From the NCBI GenBank assembly GCA_049323915.1, contig JBMOPC010000118.1, positions 1 through 38,530 of the forward strand: a stretch of 38,530 nucleotides of DNA. The letters are read 5' to 3'. The translations under genes and the position numbers were made by a program. Positions 8,835 through 17,022 of this stretch are shown piece after piece. Origin of the DNA: BRHc4a sp049323915. Lineage in GTDB: Bacteria > Bacillota > Desulfotomaculia > Desulfotomaculales > Desulfocucumaceae. Under the pieces are notes generated by a model. It saw only the letters and a program-made list of their open reading frames with translations, searched no databases and was not told the origin of the DNA. The stretch's first letter is position 1. Every line of letters starts with the position of its first letter.

Positions 8835-9725
8835 TCAAAGCACCCCGCCGGATTTCTTTAAATCCATTACCGGGTTGGCAAGACTTTCTAAACCATCAAT
8901 CATACATTCCACCAGGTCCCCGTCCTTAATTACCACGGCTCCCGGTGTGCCCGTGGAGATAATGTCCCCCGGGAGCAGGGTCATGACCTTTGAATGAAAG
9001 GACACCAGAAGATACGGCGGGAATGTCATGTTTGAAACCAGGTTTTCCCGGTGCACCTGGCCGTTTAATACAGTGGCAACCTTAAGGCTCAGTACGTCTC
9101 CAGCCTCATCGGGCGTAACCAGAACAGGCCCAAAGCTGAAAAAAGTGTCAAAACTCTTGGACCGGGTGAGGTACCTTGGATTTTTTCGCAGTATATCTTC
9201 AGCGGTCATGTCGATTATAGTTGTGTACCCCGCGATCACCAAGGGTACATCTTTTTCTTCCACATCCTTGCAGGTCTTGCCGATAATGATTCCGAGCTCG
9301 CTTTCCGCTGTTGTCCTTTCAGACTGAACGGGAATTTTTATAAAGTCACCGGGACCTATTATTGTGGTATCAGGCTTCATGAAACTTGCCGGCTCGGTGT
9401 TGGGCGCCTTCTCGGCCAAATCAGCGGCGTGATCCACATAGTTAAGGCCTATGCCCCATATTTTGCGGGGGCAGCGAAAAAGAGGTCCATACTTAACCTC
9501 AGCCTTTGGAATAGCTTCACCTGCAAGAGAAGCTAACTGCTCAGCCCCCTCCCTGCGATACCATGCATTCATTTCTTCCAGCCGCCCCGACCAAATGATT
9601 TCAAAAAGGCTTAACGGATAGCTCCTATGTAGTCTTTCGTTTACTGTTTTTATAGGGAGGAGTCCCTCTCCTGCTACAATGGCCGCTGTCTCAACGCTCC
9701 CCAGCTTAATGGTTGCCAGACGCAC
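8835..9725 (-). CDS. Fumarylacetoacetate hydrolase (FAH) family protein
   Basis: 296 residues. FAH-family enzymes hydrolyse or decarboxylate 2-oxo/acylpyruvate-type compounds using a divalent metal. Visible family features are the short N-terminal domain, then KIWGIGLNYVDHAAD (family RNYxxHAxE region), a FMKPDTTIIGPGD substrate-loop segment, the metal-binding ESELGIIIGKTCKDV, and the C-terminal LLPGDIISTGTPGAV motif. The start is set at the GTG at 9725, which has AAGGGGGA five to six bases upstream; a longer in-frame reading begins at 9779 without such a site. The substrate cannot be predicted. It lies downstream of tRNA-Gly but is separated from it by a terminator. Confidence 0.85.
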   Translation of the reverse strand: MRLATIKLGSVETAAIVAGEGLLPIKTVNERLHRSYPLSLFEIIWSGRLEEMNAWYRREGAEQLASLAGEAIPKAEVKYGPLFRCPRKIWGIGLNYVDHAADLAEKAPNTEPASFMKPDTTIIGPGDFIKIPVQSERTTAESELGIIIGKTCKDVEEKDVPLVIAGYTTIIDMTAEDILRKNPRYLTRSKSFDTFFSFGPVLVTPDEAGDVLSLKVATVLNGQVHRENLVSNMTFPPYLLVSFHSKVMTLLPGDIISTGTPGAVVIKDGDLVECMIDGLESLANPVMDLKKSGGVL

Positions 9726-9777
9726 ATTAATCCCCCTTTTCCGAACCCTTTTGGCCCCATATTTGCAGATGTTTAGC

Positions 9778-9811
9778 AAAAAGGCCTCCCCGCTCTGGGA
9801 AGGCCTTTTTT
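9778..9811 (-). terminator. Intrinsic terminator downstream of tRNA-Gly
   Basis: AAAAAGGCCT and AGGCCTTTTT form a strong stem with A/T tracts on both sides, so it can act on either strand. It lies between the tRNA gene and the FAH-family gene and should end the tRNA transcript. Confidence 0.8.
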
Positions 9812-9823
9812 GCTATAAAACAC

Positions 9824-9898
9824 TGGAGCGGGTGAAGGGGATCGAACCCTCAGCCCTCAGCTTGGGAAGCTGATGCTCTACCATTGAGCTACACCCGC
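9824..9898 (-). tRNA. tRNA-Gly (anticodon CCC)
   Basis: The minus strand folds into a complete cloverleaf. The acceptor stem is GCGGGTG/CACCCGC, the D-arm contains TAGCTCAATGGTAGAGCA, the anticodon stem TCAGC/GCTGA encloses the loop TTCCCAA (anticodon CCC), and the T-arm has GGTTCGATCC. The discriminator T is followed by an encoded CCA (9824-9826). It reads GGG codons. Confidence 0.95.
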
Positions 9899-9910
9899 CT
9901 GCAATTAATA

Positions 9911-9938
9911 ATTATATCATTTTCCGGCGGGGAGTCAA
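9911..9938 (-). promoter_or_regulatory. Sigma-A promoter of tRNA-Gly
   Basis: On the minus strand, TTGACT (9938-9933) and TATAAT (9916-9911) are separated by 16 bases. The -10 box lies 12 bases upstream of the mature tRNA 5' end. Both boxes are near consensus. Confidence 0.85.
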
Positions 9939-9981
9939 GGGATGGGAGTGTGGAATTATATAACAGAGGCGGGAGGGCTGC

Positions 9982-10977
9982 CTATGTTTTCACAGAAGTC
10001 AGAAGTTTTTGCCCGCTCACCCGCTCCATGTCCGCGTCCACCATAATACGGGCCAGCTCCTTAAAGGTGGTCACGGCTTTCCAGCCCAGTTCCTTGTTGG
10101 CCAGGGATGCGTCTCCTATCAACAGTTCAACCTCGGCGGGGCGGAATAAAGAGCTGTCGCTAACCACGTATTTCTGCCAGTCAAGTCCCGCTTGGGTGAA
10201 GGCCTCCTCCACGAACTCCCGGACACTGTGGGTTTCCCCCGAGGCGATTACGTAATCCCGGGGAGATTGCTGCTGCAGCATCAGCCACATGGCCTCAACA
10301 TACTCCGGGGCGTACCCCCAGTCCCGCCTGGCCTCCAGGTTGCCCAGCGCCAGCCGGCCCAAAAGGCCGTGTTTTATGCGGGCCACGGCATCGGTTATCT
10401 TCCTGGTTACAAACTCCAGCCCCCTCAGCGGTGATTCGTGGTTGAAAAGTATCCCGGAGCAGCAGTGCATGCCGTATGACTCCCGGTAATTGACCACCGC
10501 CCAGTGGGCGCAGAGTTTTGCGACGGCATAGGGGCTCCTGGGATAAAAGGGGGTGTTTTCATTTTGCGGAACTGTCTGTACCTTTCCAAACATCTCGCTG
10601 GATGAGGCCTGGTACATTTTTGTATCAGGTTTGGCGAGCCTGATGGCCTCCAATATGTTGATCGGCCCCAGCCCGGTGATTGTGGCGGTGGCCAGGGGCT
10701 GGCTGAAAGAGACCCCCACAAAACTCTGGGCGGCCAGATTATAAACCTCATCGGGGCCTGTTTTCTCTATAATCCTTACTATGCTTCCCAGGTCCAGCAA
10801 GTCCATGGGGACCAACTCCACCCGGTCCTTAATCCCCAGATACTCCAGTCTCCAAAAGCTTTGTGTGCTGGTCCTCCTGTAGGCGCCGAACACCCTGTAC
10901 CCCCGTGAAAGCAGTGCCCCGGCCAGGTATGCCCCGTCCTGGCCGGTTACACCGGTTACCAGTGCAGTCTTTGCCAA
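9982..10977 (-). CDS. gmd: GDP-mannose 4,6-dehydratase
   Basis: 331 residues, close to the family length. It converts GDP-D-mannose to GDP-4-dehydro-6-deoxy-D-mannose, precursor of GDP-rhamnose, GDP-fucose or GDP-perosamine. An extended SDR fold is seen: the NADP site TGVTGQDGAYL near the N-terminus, VYNLAAQSFVGVSF, the catalytic SSSEMFG, and YAVAK for the Tyr/Lys pair. The GMD-specific FNHESPLRG and RRDWGYAPEYVEAMW are present. The start is TTG at 10977 with GGGGAGATA upstream. ManC at 12438 supplies the substrate. The reductase or aminotransferase that would complete a specific sugar is not obvious in the window. Confidence 0.95.
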   Translation of the reverse strand: MAKTALVTGVTGQDGAYLAGALLSRGYRVFGAYRRTSTQSFWRLEYLGIKDRVELVPMDLLDLGSIVRIIEKTGPDEVYNLAAQSFVGVSFSQPLATATITGLGPINILEAIRLAKPDTKMYQASSSEMFGKVQTVPQNENTPFYPRSPYAVAKLCAHWAVVNYRESYGMHCCSGILFNHESPLRGLEFVTRKITDAVARIKHGLLGRLALGNLEARRDWGYAPEYVEAMWLMLQQQSPRDYVIASGETHSVREFVEEAFTQAGLDWQKYVVSDSSLFRPAEVELLIGDASLANKELGWKAVTTFKELARIMVDADMERVSGQKLLTSVKT

Positions 10978-10995
10978 AGCTATCTCCCCAATCTT

Positions 10996-12288
10996 TTACT
11001 TTGGTTTCAGTTTTGTTTTAGCCACAATGGCTAAAAATTTTTTTATCTTATCAGCGGCCACCTGTTCCGAATACTTTTCATCCACCAGCCTCTGGCCGTT
11101 TCGCCCCAGGGCCTCCCGCAGCAGCGGGTCAGACAGCAGCTTTACAACGCCGGCGGCAAATTCATCAGTGGTGTCGGCAATAATTATGTCAATCCCGTTC
11201 TTGCAGGAAAGCCCCTCGGCCCCTATTGTGGTGGAAACCACGGGAAGCTCCAGTGACCAGGCCGTCATTATTTTTATCCTGGTCCCGGCGCCGATGAAAA
11301 GAGGGGCCACAAACACCCCGGCGCCGGCCAGTATGCTCCTGTCGTCCCTCACCTGCCCCCAGTAAACTATGGACTCTTTGTTGCCGACCACCTGCTGAAG
11401 GCTGGCAGGAGGCCGGCCGGAGCCTACTATATGCAGCCTGGTCCGGGGGTGGCGGGCCAACACCCTGGGGAATACTTTTTCAATAAACCACAGCAGCCCG
11501 TGTACATTGGGATACCACATGGTCCCCACGCAGGCTATGTCGCCGTAAGATATTCCCGGCATGGGTTGGCGGTGCCGCACAACCTCGGTTGCTACTCCAC
11601 CCCCGGCCACAACCACTTCCACCGGGACTCCCGGGGCATACTTGCTGAATATTTCGGCTTCCAGAGGAGATACCGCCATGCAGAAATCAAACTCCGGCCA
11701 GAACCTTTTTTCCCAGCTCAAAGTTTTGCGGTACTCAAGAATATATCTTTCACGGGCCGTTCCGGAGAGGTTCCCGTTTTTGACCATCCGCAGCATGATC
11801 AAGTGCTCTACATTCTGGAGGTCCAGCACTATTCTGGCTTTGGGCAAAATTTTTCTGATCAGGGGAACAGTCCAGGCCATATACGAGGTCTCCACCACCA
11901 CTATATCGAAAGCCCCTTCCTGCAAAAATCTTTCAAGGGACTGGCGGTACTGCGGTGAGCGGTAAAGAAAAAGCGCACCGTCCGGCACCCACTGCCGGAC
12001 GCCTTCGTCATCACCCGGCTGCCTCTCACAGACCACTCCCTCCACTTTTTTAAATCCGGGCCGTCCATCGAGGTAGCTCTTGACCTGCCCGGCGTGTTCC
12101 TGCGAGGGGGCGGGAAACAATAGGGAAATCTGGTAGTCACCCGTATCTCCCAGTGTGATAAGAGGTTTGATAATATGCTTTGCCCCGCCTGAAATAGGCG
12201 GGCAGATAAGAAAAGGAGGATACGGCGCAAGGCTCAGCAGTTTAACCTGCCTTACTCTTTTTTTAGCTGTGCTGCTGTTGGATACCAT
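10996..12288 (-). CDS. GT4-type glycosyltransferase
   Basis: 430 residues, GT-B fold. The N-terminal half has the glycine-rich ISGGAKHIIKPL and a domain holding DIVVVETSY. The C-terminal half has the retaining GT4 pattern: SIVYWGQVRDDRSILAGAGV, PLFIGAGTRIKIMTAWS and VVSTTIGAEGL. The ATG at 12288 has GAAGAGAG upstream and is preferred over an in-frame GTG 33 bases earlier. It lies 18 bases downstream of nothing recognisable and immediately upstream of gmd on the same strand, so the two are likely co-transcribed. The sugar and acceptor are unknown; GDP-mannose-derived donors are plausible from context. Confidence 0.85.
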   Translation of the reverse strand: MVSNSSTAKKRVRQVKLLSLAPYPPFLICPPISGGAKHIIKPLITLGDTGDYQISLLFPAPSQEHAGQVKSYLDGRPGFKKVEGVVCERQPGDDEGVRQWVPDGALFLYRSPQYRQSLERFLQEGAFDIVVVETSYMAWTVPLIRKILPKARIVLDLQNVEHLIMLRMVKNGNLSGTARERYILEYRKTLSWEKRFWPEFDFCMAVSPLEAEIFSKYAPGVPVEVVVAGGGVATEVVRHRQPMPGISYGDIACVGTMWYPNVHGLLWFIEKVFPRVLARHPRTRLHIVGSGRPPASLQQVVGNKESIVYWGQVRDDRSILAGAGVFVAPLFIGAGTRIKIMTAWSLELPVVSTTIGAEGLSCKNGIDIIIADTTDEFAAGVVKLLSDPLLREALGRNGQRLVDEKYSEQVAADKIKKFLAIVAKTKLKPK

Positions 12289-12437
12289 CGGATTTCTCTC
12301 TTCAGAAAAGTTTTTTACCACAATATGCCGGGGCCTGCCGTAATGTTACCGGGGCCGGGCATTAGACTTCCGTCACCATTTATCACTGCTGGAAATATTT
12401 ATAGTAAAACGCTTTTTTTTCAGGAGGTGTGCCTCCC

Positions 12438-13514
12438 TTGAAGATCACGGCAGTAGTAATGGCCGGGGGGAGCGGCGAAAGGTTCTGGCCCCTCAGCAAA
12501 AAAAACCGGCCAAAGCAGTTCCTGCCCATTCTGGGCGATCAGTCCATGATACACCAGACGGTGGAGCGCCTGAAGGATCTGATGCGGCCTGAAGATATTC
12601 ACATCGTTACACTGCAGGAATACAAACCTTTGGTAATGGAGCAGTTACCGCAGATTGATGAGGATAAAATACTGGTTGAGCCCTGCGGAAAAGACACTTC
12701 GGCGGCGGTGGGTCTGGCGGCGGTGAAGATCTCCCGCAGTGACCCCTCTACGGTAATGGTCATGCTTCCTTCCGACCACTATATCGCCGATACCGGCAGG
12801 TTCCTGTCAACCCTGAAAGCGGCAGCGGAAGCCGCCTCCGGGGGAGTATACGCAGTGACGCTGGGAATCCCCCCCATGAGGCCGGAAACCGGTTACGGGT
12901 ACATTCTAAAAGGGGAGCCTTATAGTGAGATCAATGGGCTTAAAGTACACAGGGCCGCCGGATTTGCGGAAAAACCGTCCTACGATAAGGCTGTGGAGTA
13001 TGTAAAAAGCGGGGATTATTTCTGGAACAGCGGGATTTTTGTATGGCGGGTGGATTTACTCCTCCGGCTGATAAGCATCCACCTGCCGAAGATGTATGCG
13101 GGGCTAAAGGCCATTGAAACCGCCCCGGAAGATGCAAGAGAAGGCGTTACGAAACTGGTGTACGCAACTTTTCCCAAAATATCGGTGGATTACGGCATAC
13201 TGGAAAGAGCCCGGGATATACTGGTAATCAGGGGTGACTTCGGCTGGGACGATGTTGGATCCTGGACCTCCCTGGAAAGGATTGACCGGTCAAAAAAGGA
13301 AGACGGCAGCATAGTCAGGGCACGGGGAGCCTTTCTGGACACCAGCGATAATATAATAATCTCTCCCCACAGGGTGGTGGCGGCCATGGGCGTTTCCGGC
13401 CTGATAGTGGTGGATGACGGACAAAACCTTTTAATCTGCAGCAAGGACAGCGCCCAGGAAATAAAAAAGCTCATCTTCTCTCTGCAGAAGGCCGGATTGG
13501 AAGAGTCGGTCTGA
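12438..13514 (+). CDS. manC: Mannose-1-phosphate guanylyltransferase (short form)
   Basis: 358 residues. It makes GDP-mannose from mannose-1-phosphate and GTP. The N-terminal signature VVMAGGSGERFWPLS is followed by RPKQFLPILG. Further motifs are MLPSDHYI, GYGYILKG, GFAEKPSYDKA and FFWNSGIFVWR. The C-terminal phosphomannose isomerase cupin of bifunctional enzymes is absent, so this is the short monofunctional form. I choose the TTG at 12438 because AGGAGG (12422-12427) is 10 bases upstream; the GTG at 12429 is too close to it. It is divergent from the GT4/gmd pair, which would use the product. Confidence 0.93.
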   Translation: MKITAVVMAGGSGERFWPLSKKNRPKQFLPILGDQSMIHQTVERLKDLMRPEDIHIVTLQEYKPLVMEQLPQIDEDKILVEPCGKDTSAAVGLAAVKISRSDPSTVMVMLPSDHYIADTGRFLSTLKAAAEAASGGVYAVTLGIPPMRPETGYGYILKGEPYSEINGLKVHRAAGFAEKPSYDKAVEYVKSGDYFWNSGIFVWRVDLLLRLISIHLPKMYAGLKAIETAPEDAREGVTKLVYATFPKISVDYGILERARDILVIRGDFGWDDVGSWTSLERIDRSKKEDGSIVRARGAFLDTSDNIIISPHRVVAAMGVSGLIVVDDGQNLLICSKDSAQEIKKLIFSLQKAGLEESV

Positions 13515-13543
13515 TAATAGCTTATACTGACGACCTTCAGGGG

Positions 13544-13578
13544 CAGAATACAGAATCCCGGACCCAGAAGACAGAATA
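13544..13578 (+). repeat. Tandem heptamer array (CAGAATA type)
   Basis: Five consecutive 7-mers: CAGAATA, CAGAATC, CCGGACC, CAGAAGA, CAGAATA. The same family, in inverse orientation, forms the array at 30721-30762. The array lies between the convergent manC and GT4 genes. Confidence 0.7.
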
Positions 13579-13617
13579 AAAAAAATTCGGTTTTTGGTTA
13601 CGGGTTTAGCTAACAGC

Positions 13618-14748
13618 CTATAATATTTTTCGTCCCGTAAGCCTTTCCAGGGCGGCGACCACATCCAGCGCCGCCTTTTGCCATGTGTATTCATTATTGA
13701 CCTGACTGCGGAGCAAGGCTCCCTTTTCAATGGCCGGGCCGAAATTTTCCAGCACCCACCTCATTTTCGCCCTCAAGTCGTCAACACTGGGCTCTGCCCA
13801 GTTCTGACCCGGCAGGTAGTAAGGGCAGTGGCTCTGGGCCGGAACTTTAACCAGTCTGTATTCTACCGGGAAGCTGTTGTCACTGTCGAGGAAATCTGTC
13901 TGCCCCCCCCAGCCGGTGGAAATAACCGGCATGCCCAGGCTGCCGGCCTCTAAAAGAGGCAGCCCCGCACCCTCCCCCCTGCTGGGCAGCACAAAACAAT
14001 GGCACGACCTGTACAGGTTCACCAGTTCGCCGGGATTCATCTCTTCGGTCAGCAGAATAACCGGAGAGGAATCCCCTCTCCCATATATAGCTTTCAGCCT
14101 CCGCATTTCCCCGTTAATAATGTTATCAAGGCCCCGGGACCCGCCGAATCCTGTTTTTACGACCAGGCATACCCCGTCCTTAGCCGTGAATTCCTCCCAG
14201 AAGGCGCGGAGCAGAACGTCGTAGCCCTTCCTGTATATCCAGTCAAAAATGGACAAAAACCTGAACGGGGGTGTTTTCATATACTCCAGCCGGTCCCGGT
14301 ACACTCCGGGATTTGTGAAACAGTCGTCAACTCCATACCGCAGCAGCTCCACCGGTTTGTATACGCCGGACCGGGCAAAGGCCAATACATTCATACTGCT
14401 GGGCACCCCCACGGCGTCCATGTTATTGCACCAGTCCCTCCAAAGCCGGTGGATGCCGGTGGTTTCCCAGGCCGTAACACCCATGGAAAAAAAGCCTTCT
14501 CTTTCAAACAGGTTAGGAATGCACTGCCTTACAAAAACAGTTTCATGAGCCGGTTCAGCCGGCCTTTCCATCAGCCGGAAGATTCTTTCCCGGTCTTCAG
14601 GCCGGATTTTTCCCGGAGAACCCCTCCCCGCCTGGACCAGTCTTATATTTACACCAAGCCGGTCCAGGGATAAAACATATCCCCGGGCGGCGCTGCCATA
14701 GCCGGTAATGTCGAAGAAGCCGGCCTTCCATACAATCTGCAAATACAT
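13618..14748 (-). CDS. GT4-type glycosyltransferase
   Basis: 376 residues, GT-B fold. The N-terminus (FFDITGYGSAARGYV) carries the small-residue donor loop. The C-terminal domain has FRFLSIFDWIYRKGYDVLLRAF, PVILLTEEMNPGELVNLYRS and the retaining EX7E region SRGEGAGLPLLEAGSLG. A GGAGGATGG ribosome site precedes the ATG. The overall scheme closely matches the N-terminal half of the fusion protein encoded divergently at 14920 (both have a GYG motif near the start, a spotter GVxxWETTG or GFTMTEVDR segment, and the same EX7E pattern), so the two are likely diverged paralogues. The specific sugar is unknown. Confidence 0.87.
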   Translation of the reverse strand: MYLQIVWKAGFFDITGYGSAARGYVLSLDRLGVNIRLVQAGRGSPGKIRPEDRERIFRLMERPAEPAHETVFVRQCIPNLFEREGFFSMGVTAWETTGIHRLWRDWCNNMDAVGVPSSMNVLAFARSGVYKPVELLRYGVDDCFTNPGVYRDRLEYMKTPPFRFLSIFDWIYRKGYDVLLRAFWEEFTAKDGVCLVVKTGFGGSRGLDNIINGEMRRLKAIYGRGDSSPVILLTEEMNPGELVNLYRSCHCFVLPSRGEGAGLPLLEAGSLGMPVISTGWGGQTDFLDSDNSFPVEYRLVKVPAQSHCPYYLPGQNWAEPSVDDLRAKMRWVLENFGPAIEKGALLRSQVNNEYTWQKAALDVVAALERLTGRKIL

Positions 14749-14919
14749 CCATCCTCCAAAGATACAGGTCTGTTCTTATCAGTCTATGACCGGCCGGAGG
14801 CATTTGCACCGGTAGCACCCTCCAATTTTGGGGTTTTCTGTTTTTTCATCATGGGGGTTGTTAATCAGTGCCATTTATACCACTTGATGCATATCTCTAA
14901 AGAGAAGGGGGGATTTTGT

Positions 14920-17022
14920 TTGAAATTGTTGTCTATTGGACCTCCGAGCCTGGACTCTTCCGGCTACGGAGAGATGCAGAGAAGAATACTTTTAGCACTG
15001 GAGGATTTGGGCTGGACAATCACCCTGCGCCCCTTTCCTTCCATGAACGAACATATAGAGGATACAATCAACCGGCCCAGGCTGAAGAAAATGGAAGAAA
15101 GACCTCTTCCTCCCCCGGGGTCCCCGCTGTTGTTTTTCGCCCCGGCCCCTATGTTTCAACCCAACCCTAACTATTACAACGTGGGCTTTACCATGACCGA
15201 AGTGGACCGGATAAACAGAGAATGGGTGGACAAATGCAACCGCATGAACGAGGTATGGGTGCCTTCCCGTTTTAACTACGATATCTTTCTGTCTCACGGG
15301 GTGCGGCCCGAAAAACTGCGCATCATGCACCTGGGGATTGACACACGGCACTTCAAGCCCTCCAGGAGGGATGAGGGAAAGCCAAGGTTTACCTTTCTCT
15401 CATGCTTTGAGCTTATTCCCAGGAAGTCCTGCGACATTCTAATGGAAGCTTTTTGCGAGGAGTTCCAGTCCCACGAGCCGGTGGAACTGGTCATAAAGTC
15501 CTTCGAAAACGGCGGGAGGTACGATCCTGAAGGAAAGGCGCTTGCAAAAATTATGCAGTCCATAACCGGGAAATTCCCCGATCATCCTCCCATTATATTA
15601 AAGAAGCATATACTTCCCTACTCGGAATTGCCAACACTGTACAAAGACGCAGACTGCTTCATTTCCACCTCCCGGGGCGAGGGTTGGAACCTGCCGTTAA
15701 TGGAGGCCATGTCCTGCGGTGTGCCTGCCATCGCCCTGAACTGGTCCGGGCAGACGGAATTCCTCACCCCTCTCAACAGCTACCTGTTGGATGTGCCATT
15801 TCTGGAGGAAATAAGCGAACCCTGGTGTCCCGGCTGCCAGTGGGCGGCGGTGGACAAAAATTCCCTGCGCCGCGCCATGCGAACCGCCTTTGACCAGCCG
15901 CTTGCGACAAGGGAAAAAGGCAACAAGTCGCGCCTTGACATAAGGAAGAAATTCTCTGTAAAAACAATTGCCGAGCAGATAACCCTTCGTCTTAAAAAAA
16001 AAGTTGCGGTCCTGGGCTTCGGCAGCTGGGGAAAGAACATTGTGCGGGTAATTCTGTCGCTCCCTTCTACAGACGTAGTAATTTGCGACCCCGCCCTTGA
16101 GTCGCACCCCTACCCCGGTGATTCAAGGGTTTCCCTGGGCACCTACCGGGAAATACTGAAGGACCCACTGTTAAAACATATATTCATTGTCACCCCGGCC
16201 TCCACCCATTTCTCACTGGCCAGGGAGGCGCTGGAGGCCGGGAAAAACGTATTCGTGGAAAAACCCTTCACCATGTCATCGGCCCAGGCCGAAGAACTTG
16301 AAAAGATGGCCAGGTCAAAGAAACTGACCATCATGGCCGGACATATCATGCAGTACCACCCGGCCGTCCACCACCTGAAAGAAGAAATAGACAAGGGATC
16401 TCTGGGGAAAATAGTGTATTTTCGCACAAACCGCACCAGCCTTGGCTCGGTGCGGCATGACGCCGGGGTTTTGTGGGACCTGGCGGTGCACGACGTGGAT
16501 ATGGTCTGTTTCCTCACAGGCCAGCTCCCCCATTCGGTAAGCGCCTGGAACAAAGCGTTCCTTGAACATTCCCTTGGTGACACCATCAATATTCAGATGA
16601 GTTTCCCCTCGGGAACAGTGGCCCATATCTTCGCCTCATGGCTGGACCCCCTGAAAAAAAGGGAGTTGGTGGTGGTGGGAAATAAAAAAATGGCCCTTTT
16701 CGACGATACCAGCTCCTCTCAGAAGCTGGCCCTAATCGACCGGGGAGTGGAGTGTGTCGGTGCCGCAACGTACGGCAATTACGGGGAATTTCACTTTTAC
16801 TACAGGTTCGGCGACATACACTATCCTTATATTTACATGCAGGAGCCTTTGCGCAACGAAATAGCACACTTTCTGGAATGTGCCGAAAACCGTACCCAGC
16901 CCCGGACAGGCGCCGGGAATGCCGTGGCGGTGACCAGAATCATGGAAGCGGCGGACCTTTCTTCCCAAAAGGGGGGAGAGGCCGTCTTACTAGACTGGCA
17001 GCAAAAGGAGGTAACACCGTGA
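14920..17022 (+). CDS. Fusion: GT4 glycosyltransferase + Gfo/Idh/MocA dehydrogenase
   Basis: 700 residues. Residues 1 to about 355 are a GT-B retaining transferase (SSGYGEMQRRI at the start; SRGEGWNLPLMEAM as EX7E region). From about residue 361 a complete NAD(P)-dependent sugar dehydrogenase begins: KVAVLGFGSWGKN (Rossmann), IVTPASTHFSLAREAL, the signature VFVEKPFTM, and WDLAVHDVDMVCF. This half resembles WlbA/WbpB, which oxidise C3 of UDP-GlcNAc-uronic acid. I start at TTG 14920 because AAGGGGGGA precedes it; an ATG at 14851 has no ribosome site. The two halves meet at an A9 tract (15994-16002). The stop overlaps the aminotransferase start. It could be a true bifunctional enzyme or two genes joined by a one-base error. 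Confidence 0.85.
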   Translation: MKLLSIGPPSLDSSGYGEMQRRILLALEDLGWTITLRPFPSMNEHIEDTINRPRLKKMEERPLPPPGSPLLFFAPAPMFQPNPNYYNVGFTMTEVDRINREWVDKCNRMNEVWVPSRFNYDIFLSHGVRPEKLRIMHLGIDTRHFKPSRRDEGKPRFTFLSCFELIPRKSCDILMEAFCEEFQSHEPVELVIKSFENGGRYDPEGKALAKIMQSITGKFPDHPPIILKKHILPYSELPTLYKDADCFISTSRGEGWNLPLMEAMSCGVPAIALNWSGQTEFLTPLNSYLLDVPFLEEISEPWCPGCQWAAVDKNSLRRAMRTAFDQPLATREKGNKSRLDIRKKFSVKTIAEQITLRLKKKVAVLGFGSWGKNIVRVILSLPSTDVVICDPALESHPYPGDSRVSLGTYREILKDPLLKHIFIVTPASTHFSLAREALEAGKNVFVEKPFTMSSAQAEELEKMARSKKLTIMAGHIMQYHPAVHHLKEEIDKGSLGKIVYFRTNRTSLGSVRHDAGVLWDLAVHDVDMVCFLTGQLPHSVSAWNKAFLEHSLGDTINIQMSFPSGTVAHIFASWLDPLKKRELVVVGNKKMALFDDTSSSQKLALIDRGVECVGAATYGNYGEFHFYYRFGDIHYPYIYMQEPLRNEIAHFLECAENRTQPRTGAGNAVAVTRIMEAADLSSQKGGEAVLLDWQQKEVTP
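15994..16002 (+). other. A9 homopolymer (possible slippage site) at the domain junction
   Basis: Nine adenines encode KKK exactly where the glycosyltransferase ends and the dehydrogenase begins. A one-base loss reaches a stop (TAA) after 14 further codons; a one-base gain reaches TGA after about 31. Either would release the glycosyltransferase domain alone. It may be a regulated slip site, or an ordinary homopolymer or sequencing error. Confidence 0.4.

Noticed and set aside
9679..9873. A 64-codon frame ending VKGIEPSALSLGS
   Set aside because: This is a known false ORF made by reading the complement of a tRNA-Gly gene.
16752..17018. N-terminal extension of the aminotransferase frame
   Set aside because: It lies inside the fusion gene in another frame. 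The GTG at 17019 has AAGGAGG and gives the normal family start.
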